Shown here in pieces: positions 58,006 to 64,000 of a stretch of DNA of 64,000 nt. Position 1 is the stretch's first letter, and each line of letters opens with the position of its first letter. The translations under genes were made by a program, and so were the position numbers. The stretch is from Lolium rigidum (lineage: Eukaryota > Streptophyta > Magnoliopsida > Poales > Poaceae): positions 36,051,769-36,115,768 of the forward strand of contig NC_061514.1 in assembly GCF_022539505.1 (NCBI RefSeq). Direction: 5' to 3'. The notes under the pieces are model-generated. The model saw nothing but the letters and a program-made list of their open reading frames with translations, had not been told where the DNA came from and made no database searches.

Positions 58006-58070
58006 CATCCCTTGTGTCAATAGGTTCTGCCTCTCTCTTCTTTTCGTTCACATACACTTTATCCATTGCC

Positions 58071-58655
58071 ATGGCTTCCACGTCTCGGACGCGGACCGGG
58101 AAGGGGAAGGGGAAGTGGATCATCATCATTGCCACCACCACCGTCAACACCGCCATTGATCATAGAGGAGTTCTTCATCGTCGTCTATGAAGACCCTTTG
58201 GTCAAGAAGGTACGTACGCGTTCCCACATATATGATGCATGTGATTAATTATGGGCATGTTCTAAAAAACCTTTAATTTCAAGGGTTCCCTAATTTCAAA
58301 CGATCGGCGCTCGATCTCTTTGCAGGAACTCCCAAAAAAATTTGCGGACTATCTTGACGGCAAGGAGCCAGCTAAGGTGTATCCGCGAGCAGCTGATCGC
58401 GGTCCTCGTCTCCGGACCGTGGAGGTCCTATTTGACGGACAAGGCCGGATGTACCTCGACAAGGGCTGGGAGAAATTCGCCATCGCGCACGGTGTGGATT
58501 TCGGCTGGTTCGTACACTTCAAATATGAAGGCGATGATGTGCTCACGGTGAAGGTGTTCGACGGAACAATGTGCGGGAGGTACTACTACTCGGACGACGA
58601 AGATACCGACGATGAAAGCGACGACGACGTGAAGCCATGCATCCATCCCCTTTAG
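58071..58655 (+). pseudogene. B3-domain (REM-like) gene, two exons, frameshifted
   Basis: B3 proteins are plant-specific DNA-binding transcription factors in the nucleus. Exon 1 (58071-58209) starts CCATTGCCATGGCTTCC (MASTSRTRTGKGKGK). Its second half, coding EEFFIVVYEDPLVKK, is in another frame, so an indel lies near 58110-58160. The intron 58210-58325 has AAG/GTACGT and TTTGCAG/GAAC. Exon 2 codes the B3 fold: ELPKKFADYLDGKEPAKVYP, TVEVLFDGQGRMYLDKGWEK, GWFVHFKYEGDDVLTVKVFD, then an acidic tail SDDEDTDDESDDD and a TAG ending at 58655. Exon 2 is intact (about 110 aa). It may be mildly decayed or use another start; a sequencing error is possible. It lies inside the Pack-MULE-type element. Confidence 0.75.
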
Positions 58656-58905
58656 ATAATTAAGGGGATTATGACCAAGAATATATATGTAGCTTCATAT
58701 GCATCGATTTAGAGATCTAGCTATTTTCTATATATTATGCATGTAAAAAATAACATCCCATTTCCACTATTATTCGAGCACCACATCCTCCAAACGATGC
58801 CGATGCCGATGCCGATATCGGCATGGTCAGAACGGCTATGCTCGCCACCACTACTAGGTCAACGTCGGGATGCACAATGTTTAGCATAAGAGTCACTTTA
58901 GATTA
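58656..58905. other. 3' flank of the B3 gene
   Basis: AT-rich, with a small CCGATG repeat (58799-58825, four tandem GCCGAT units ending in ATCGGC). No ORF. Confidence 0.4.
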
Positions 58906-58924
58906 AGCTGCGAAAATAGTCACG

Positions 58925-59105
58925 TGCCATGGGCTGAGGCGGCCCCTACAGAGCGGCTCTATATTATATTCTCTAAATAAAATAGACGACCACAACGGTC
59001 ATTGGCTGCGGAGGCCCCACGGAGCGGCAATATATAATTTTCTATAAATAAATAGACGACCCACCGGTCATTGGCTGCGGCAGCCCCATAGAGCGGCCCC
59101 ATTTG
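58925..59105. repeat. About 70-bp repeat, nearly three copies
   Basis: GGCTG(A/C)GG(C/A)GGCCCC(T)AC, AGAGCGGC, TATAT, TCTAAATAAA, ATAGACGACC and ACGGTCATT recur at about 58930, 59000 and 59070. They sit between the B3 gene and the right TIR. Confidence 0.7.
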
Positions 59106-59279
59106 TCATTGGCAGCACCGCGTATACAATCAGGAAATAAAACGGCCCACGCGTCGGCGGTAGATGGATCCACCCGTCGGCACGAGACGGTCGGCCGAGG
59201 AACCGACCTCACGGTAACGGTAAGGCCTCCGACCTGACGGCAACCCGCGTCTTCGAGGGGTTTCAAACTAGAGGGAGGG

Positions 59280-59356
59280 GAAAACTGAGGAAAAACTAAC
59301 GAGCTGGGGAAAACTGAGTACAACTAACGAAGCAGGGGCACGAAAATAGAAATCCC
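59280..59356 (-). repeat. Right TIR of the Mutator-like element
   Basis: Reverse complement of 53999-54075; followed by the target duplication TATTTCTT. Confidence 0.8.
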
Positions 59357-59364
59357 TATTTCTT

Positions 59365-59992
59365 AAAGGCTTGTCGACAAACGGTGGTGCACACTCTTGG
59401 GATGCTAGCAACTCATCTGGCTTGTGAACGATTTGAGGTATAAATCCAAATTTCAGCTACTGAGTTGAAGGCACGGGTAGCCAACTACTCTGGTGTATAA
59501 TTAGCCCCTTGAGTGTTGCAAAAATATTGGAAACTATCTCAGGAATCCAAATAAATCACCTAGAAAGTTTTGGCATGATCTCAATACTATTAGATGAAAT
59601 TTTTTGAAAGACAATGAATAGAAAAGGAGTGTTTGATAGCCTTGTTTTTTTATGTGGGTGTTAATGAAACACTCCATTGTTATGCTTCTTTTAACATGAT
59701 CTCTTACTCTTAATATACAAACATATAAAAGGAGCAATAGGAGGATCACAAGTTTTATTTCAAAGTAGATTTACATTTGACATGAGGCGATTAGAAGTTG
59801 TAAGTGATCTCTTATGGACCAACATAACTGAATGATGTTTCCTTGTATGATTATGTTACATCTCACTTCAAGCTTGGGGAAGTATAGGATATCACCTCGT
59901 ACTTGTGAGTTTTTATACCAAAGTCCATTTCTCGCTATTATTCATTTTCACTTTGTCACTCGAGGGCGAGTAACAACTAATCTTGGGGAAGT
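59365..59992 (+). other. Interior fragment before Gypsy LTR E
   Basis: Non-coding. The purine-rich tract CTTGGGGAAGT occurs twice (about 59873 and 59981). The second directly precedes TGATAGCTCG, the LTR start, so it is the probable polypurine tract. Confidence 0.55.
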
Positions 59993-60599
59993 TGATAGCT
60001 CGAAATTTAGCACTATTTTACTGAGGTTTTTAAGTATACTATTACTCATATTGTCACCCGTTTCATGCTCTAGCTAGATACACCTATGCCTATTTTACAT
60101 ACTTACGAGTTCTTGTTCGCTTTCATATGAGCATCGCATATTTAGTAGTTTTAGTAGGATTTTATTATGTTTCCCTTGTCTTTTACATGGTTGTAGGTGT
60201 TATGGACAACTATGGATAAACCAAGGCAAAAGGATCAAGAGACGGAAATATGGAAGAGCTATAGGCACCAGACTTAGTAATTTGAGGAGTGGAAAAGTAA
60301 CATTTTTTCATCATCTCAAAATAAAGATCTAATACCTTGGTGTTTCATCTCTCATCCATGCGATTTCAACGAGCCCAAGAGTACTCAAATCGGAGTTCGT
60401 ATGAGGAAATGGCGGGCAAAATACGAAAGGCATACAGAGTAAATAGCGGCCATCGGTACGGGTAGGTCTACCCTTATCGACTGCCCGTACCACGGGCCTG
60501 GACGCACGGAAAAGGCCTTTCTGGACACGTTTCTTCATAGAAACCGCCCCGTCTAGGTCATAGGCAACGTGAGAGGGGCTATTGGTGACCCCCTATGCT

Positions 60600-60607
60600 T
60601 ATATAAA
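60600..60607 (+). promoter_or_regulatory. LTR TATA box
   Basis: TATATAAA in the context GCTTATATAAAGTGGGGAGG. Transcription would start about 30 nt downstream near GAGAGACACCCC. Confidence 0.6.
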
Positions 60608-60896
60608 GTGGGGAGGAGCCAAAGGAGAGACACCCCATCACCACATACCTCCACGGTGGAGTCCTGCCGCCTTGAAGACTCCATAGCCGCCGCCTCCACA
60701 AGATCCCATCCATCACCACCACTCAAGAGGAGAAGGGACTTGGATCTTGAAGGCTTCAACACCAATCATCATCATCAACACCGTCTGCAACACCGATCCC
60801 CTTTAGTTTACTTGGTTATAATCCAATCCCTAGTGTGGATTTCATCTTGTATTCAATTGTACTATGATAAGGGGATCCCGGAAGATCTTCCTAAGG

Positions 60897-61362
60897 TGTT
60901 GCCCGATCTTTCACAGCAAGAAATCGGGTAGTAGATACTCCCAACAACGCGATGAACGCAGCCTGGAGAAGAGGGACGAATCCAGCAAGCAACGGATCGA
61001 TGAACGATACGCCTCAAACCTGAGCTAGCTAATCCTTAATGAACACAAGAACCTTCGCAGCGGATATATTATGAACTCGATACCCCCGGAGGGATGATAC
61101 ACGTGAACACACATAATGGTTTTTAACCTAAAACTTGTCTAACCCTAAACCCTAGCCGCACCCACCCTTATATGAGGGGTGGCCGGCCAGCCCCTAGTGG
61201 GCCTCTCTACCTTGGTTTGGACAGGCCCAAACCAAACTAACTCAACTCAATAAAATCCCTAATTGGCCCAAATATGACCATAGACATAAAATACGATAAT
61301 AAGATAACTAGCTAGGTGGAGTCCTGAAATTGGGCTTCACCTTAGCCTTCATGCCCATATCA
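60897..61362 (-). mobile_element. Possible solo LTR inside LTR E
   Basis: Read on the minus strand the block starts TGATATGGGCATGAAGG and ends GATCGGGCAACA (TG...CA). It has a TATA-like CTCATATAAGGG about 190 bp in, followed by CTAGGGTTTAGGGTTAG. The sequences on either side look like one LTR split in two. No matching 5-bp target duplication was found, so borders are uncertain. Confidence 0.35.
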
Positions 61363-62140
61363 CACTACCATATTCCATTCATATGTTTAAGATCATATTA
61401 ATTGCCTTCACGTGTGAGTAGTTCCTTTGTTCCTGGGGAGAGATGGAGAAACCATGGCTATATTATGATATGAATAAAGATGATTTATGGCTTTGTACTA
61501 TGATTGTGTGTTAGTTTTCTCTTGTAATATTATATAATGTCGACCATGTAATATTTGCCTTTGGTCATGATAGGAAAGTACATTCAGAAGTAAGGTAGTG
61601 CATACGGCGGGACGTTACATACCGTGTGCGGTGCATTATTGTATGGAAGAAGGGGATAAGAAGGGACTCACCATGCTTCAATTGTGATGGATCAATAGAT
61701 GGCTTGCTGAAGGCCATCGAGGTGGTTTTCAGGGATATCTTATGAGATACATATTCCAATATCGAGCCTTTCCCACACACAACAACAACAAAGATATATA
61801 TTATCTAATTTGTGTTCTTAGTTAATACTAGTGGTGGAACCAACAACCCCCGAGAACACCTTAGTCATATTGTCATTCCCAAAACCATACTCGCTGCTCT
61901 CGGTTACATTAGTTTATTTCTTTGTTTTTGTTTACTTTTGATATCAACACAAAACAACCTTTATATACTTTATCTTGGAATTAGAATAACTTGCAAGTAC
62001 TCTATAGATAATAGTACCGAGGGGCATTAAGACCTCTACCAATAGCTCTATGTGGTTCGATACTCTTACTTCGAAACTAGTTACAATTGGTCTGTGCACT
62101 TGCAGCCATCAGTCATCATCAAGTCGCGTCCCAACCCCTC

Positions 62141-62148
62141 TATTTAAA
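62141..62148 (+). promoter_or_regulatory. TATA box of the 62.3-kb gene remnant
   Basis: CTCTATTTAAACGGG, about 30 bp after the end of LTR E and about 140 bp before the first ATG (62288). A CT-rich leader (CCTTCCTCTTCTTCTTCC) follows. Confidence 0.5.
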
Positions 62149-62287
62149 CGGGTGAAACTGAAGCACCAAAGCACTCACCAATTCCAGATCTAGCAAAGAC
62201 AAACCGCAGCCTTCCTCTTCTTCTTCCTCAAATCGTAGAAGCCACCCAACCAGATCTGTGTTGGAGTTCGTCGGCGCAACCTGCGAG

Positions 62288-62672
62288 ATGCCACCCACCA
62301 CACCCTAGCTCCAATACCCCAACGACATCCTCGTGGAGAACACTCTCCGCGTCTGGGCCATTTTGCGGTGGAGGGGTCCGACCGAGCTCACGACATTTCC
62401 TGCGCGCCGGCTATGCACACCTCCTAGAGGGGAGGCCGTTGATGTACCGCGTTGAGGAGGTCCGTGACCGCGGTGGCGCCCACATCACCAACCTTGCCCA
62501 CTCCACCAAACCCTTCGATGCCTTCCGCCTCCTCGTTCGGGTCTTCTGGTGCGGTTGTGAATTCATTTCCTTCACAACCTACAACATTTTCACCGATTTC
62601 AACTGCATCTTCCCCACCGTTGACCGCATGCACACCCTTCCCTACCCCGAGTACACCAGGCCAGAGGAGTGA
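62288..62672 (+). pseudogene. Unidentified gene remnant
   Basis: A TATA box and CT-rich leader precede the ATG at 62288, but this frame (MPPTTP) stops at once. Coding-like sequence then appears in two frames: NDILVENTLRVWAILRW in the first, and AGYAHLLEGRPLMYRVEEVR, then FRLLVRVFWCGCEFISFTTY, up to PYPEYTRPEE and a TGA at 62670. The last frame has the composition of real protein with clustered Cys and aromatic residues. I do not recognise the family. An early stop plus a frame change suggest a pseudogene; an unannotated intron is less likely. It stands alone between LTR E and AT-rich DNA. Confidence 0.45.
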
Positions 62673-62889
62673 AGATGGTGGCCGTGCTCAGGAGGGGGTG
62701 CATATGAAGAAGGCACTGAGGTGGTGAAGAAGATGCTTGCGTCATCGTGTCCTTTTTTTTACTATCGTATTTCCTTATTTTCGTGCCTTGTCATGTTTTA
62801 CTATCGTAGTTTCTTATTTCGTGTCGTTTCATGAACTTTATATCTATGTAATGGTGCTACTCATGTAATCTTCGGGGCTACTCATGTCG

Positions 62890-62972
62890 TAATGGTTCTT
62901 ATTTTATCGTAATGGTCCTTATTTTATATATGTAATGGTGCTTATTTTATCGTTATAGTGCTTATTTTATCG
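62890..62972 (+). repeat. About 21-bp tandem repeat, four copies
   Basis: Units of the form TAATGGTNCTTATTTTATCG recur four times with small changes (GGTTCTT, GGTCCTT, GGTGCTT, AGTGCTT). It lies downstream of the gene remnant. Confidence 0.8.
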
Positions 62973-62979
62973 CCGGGGA

Positions 62980-63369
62980 TACTCATGTCACATGTTTTTA
63001 GGTATGAGTGTATTGTTTTTAGTTTGACCACTACGAAAATAATAACAAGGCTACCACGAAATATATAAAATGTATTGATGTTTATTTGGTAGTTATAGGA
63101 CACTATCACTCCAAAAAATAGTTGTCATATTTTTGAACCATAAAAGATGCAAGTTCCTTTCATATAAAACATCAGAAAATTGTATCCAAAGTTGAGAGCG
63201 CTTCGGTTTTTTTTCATCTATACTAAACGAAAAAAGAAAAGTTTAGAAAAAATTGTCAAATGACTTTCTGTTAAATATTATGACGTGTAAGGTGTTAGCA
63301 ATATTGTAAAACTGCAATAGCTTCTGTTTTTTCTTGGTAATTTTTGTATTATATGTGATAGCATATTTT
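62980..63369. other. AT-rich spacer, nothing recognised
   Basis: No ORF or defined repeat. It lies between the 21-bp repeat and the 3' end of the minus-strand gene at the right edge. Confidence 0.4.
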
Positions 63370-63841
63370 TTTTAGAGGGTGGCACAAGCTTATAAAATTT
63401 CCTAGCTCGACCGAAGCTTTATTGGTCAATAGATAAAATGTTTACAGAAATTTCCAAATCAATTGGAGGAATAGAAAACCACACATGCCTACGGCCCAAC
63501 TTACAACCTGGTGGCAGAACGAGGTATCCTGTGTGATTACAATCCTCCACAGCCCACGGCTTAACCCGATCCATTGGTTAACTGACGACATGGGCCAACA
63601 ACAACAATTACCTTTTTTGCGGAATGCTACACTTCGTTAACTGACGAAACTGAAGAAAAGTAGAATATTTTGGCCGAATTTGCTGCCACATTTGATTCTT
63701 ATGAAAAGCCAGCTTCCAAGTTATGCATCTCATTGACCGTACATTCAAACACAAACTAACATGGCCAGATGATACAAAATATTAACATAACCACAGTAAA
63801 AAAACACTTATAACGACTGATCAACAGAATATAAAGAAATC
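63370..63841 (-). other. 3' untranslated region with polyadenylation signal
   Basis: On the minus strand the stop codon at 63842 is followed by about 420 nt to AATAAAGCTTCGG (AATAAA at 63418-63423). About 40 nt later comes a run of eight A (63368-63375 on plus as T). The run could be a genomic poly(A) of a retroposed copy rather than the cleavage zone. Confidence 0.45.
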
Positions 63842-64000
63842 CTAGAGAAAGTATACAATAGTGATCACATTTGCCGGCTTCTTCAAACCAACCATCTGTC
63901 TTAGGTGCTTGTTCAGTTTCTTCAGTTCCCCATCACATGTGGCAGCTGAGCCCAATTTCTCCAACATCGGCGCTTCATAGATCTCCCGGGTTGCGCCCCT
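63842..64000 (-). CDS. C-terminal end of an unidentified protein, partial
   Basis: A minus-strand frame is open from the window edge to a TAG at 63842-63844, giving 52 residues: TREIYEAPMLEKLGSAATCD, then GELKKLNKHLRQMVGLKKPA and NVITIVYFL. The sequence has the charge pattern of a folded, helical protein end (leucine/lysine heptad-like stretch ELKKLNKHL). No stop or frameshift is seen. The rest of the gene lies to the right, outside the window, so family and length are unknown; a leucine-rich-repeat or similar defence-type protein end is only one possibility. The T-rich run at 63368 raises the chance that it is a retroposed copy. Confidence 0.5.
   Translation of the reverse strand, partial: RGATREIYEAPMLEKLGSAATCDGELKKLNKHLRQMVGLKKPANVITIVYFL

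Larger units (their letters stand above)
53999..59356. mobile_element. Mutator-like (Pack-MULE-type) element, 5358 bp
   Basis: The left end GGGATTTCTATTTTCGTGCC at 53999 is matched by the reverse complement at 59356. Similarity continues for about 75 bp (CTCAGTTTTCCCCAG, TTAGTTTTTCC). The 8-bp TATTTCTT flanks both ends (53991-53998, 59357-59364). Long TIRs and an 8-9 bp duplication are the mark of Mutator-like elements. No transposase is present; instead a DUF295 F-box gene (minus), a 50-bp minisatellite and a B3-domain gene (plus) lie inside, as in a Pack-MULE. Both genes are broken. Confidence 0.82.
59993..62111 (+). mobile_element. Gypsy 3' LTR (element E) with a nested insertion
   Basis: It starts TGATAGCTCGAAATTTAGC just after a polypurine tract and ends CACTTGCAGCCATCA at 62111, a typical end for Athila-like Gypsy LTRs of grasses. 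A TATA box, CTTATATAAAGTGGGG (60600-60607), lies in the middle, followed by a C/A-rich start region. About 0.5 kb near 60.9-61.4 kb looks foreign. The matching 5' LTR is not in the window; elements D and E are different families by their starts. Confidence 0.6.

Noticed and set aside
60897..61362. Treating the block as a confirmed solo LTR with target duplication
   Set aside because: TG...CA ends are present, but the flanking 5-mers (TAAGG and CACTA) do not match, so it is kept only as a low-confidence feature.

Overview
The window is plant nuclear DNA from a grass, most likely a cool-season grass (Pooideae: Triticeae, Poeae or a relative). The basis is a BARE/Angela-type Copia LTR, an Athila-type Gypsy element with a tRNA-Asp primer site and a Tat-like Gypsy element with an antisense ORF. 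Grass Helitron ends, a DUF295 F-box gene and a B3 gene agree with this. Species cannot be fixed from the sequence. Two runs of exactly 100 N (38429-38528, 50581-50680) are scaffold gaps, so this is a draft assembly. No bacterial, organellar, CRISPR, rRNA or convincing tRNA signal was seen. Nearly all the DNA is nested mobile elements.

Layout. 1-1516: a weak short ORF and two MITEs. 1517-9540: a minus-strand Helitron 3' end (1517-1544), then splice-flanked blocks on the minus strand from about 9.1 kb down to 2.1 kb that look like a captured or decayed multi-exon gene, with a hAT-type MITE inside. 9509-9539 is a second, plus-strand Helitron 3' end. Three bases later a third Helitron candidate starts (9543) and runs to a strong hairpin terminus at 18172. 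It holds LINE-type insertions (one with a 13-bp target duplication), a LINE reverse-transcriptase tail and at least one unrecognised spliced exon. 18679-27973: a complete minus-strand Gypsy element with 5-bp target duplication GACGC, a broken gag, no visible reverse transcriptase and a plus-strand (antisense) acidic ORF. A BARE-like Copia derivative (19813-22037, target duplication ATAAC) sits in one LTR boundary.

29451-38574: an unclassified element of about 9.1 kb lying between long (TA)n tracts. It has palindromic inverted-repeat ends and about 30 exact copies of GAACTTC, nearly all in one orientation. 38615-39898: decayed Copia pol. It is interrupted by a second Gypsy copy (39905-42294), which is interrupted by an Athila-type element with gag and protease only (42295-49178), which is interrupted by a further Gypsy LTR (from 49179). 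This is an ordered insertion stack.

50681-59992: low-gene repeat DNA holding a 5.36-kb Mutator-like element (53999-59356; TIRs of about 75 bp, 8-bp target duplication TATTTCTT). It carries a broken F-box/DUF295 gene, a 50-bp minisatellite and a broken B3-domain gene, as a Pack-MULE would. 59993-62111: another Gypsy LTR, ending just upstream of a TATA-led gene remnant (62112-62672). The right edge (63842-64000, minus) holds the C-terminal coding end of an unidentified gene that enters from outside.

No intact host gene is seen complete. The most unusual items are the (TA)n-bounded GAACTTC element, the two-gene Pack-MULE, and the Gypsy family with an antisense ORF and many short ATCGG hairpins.
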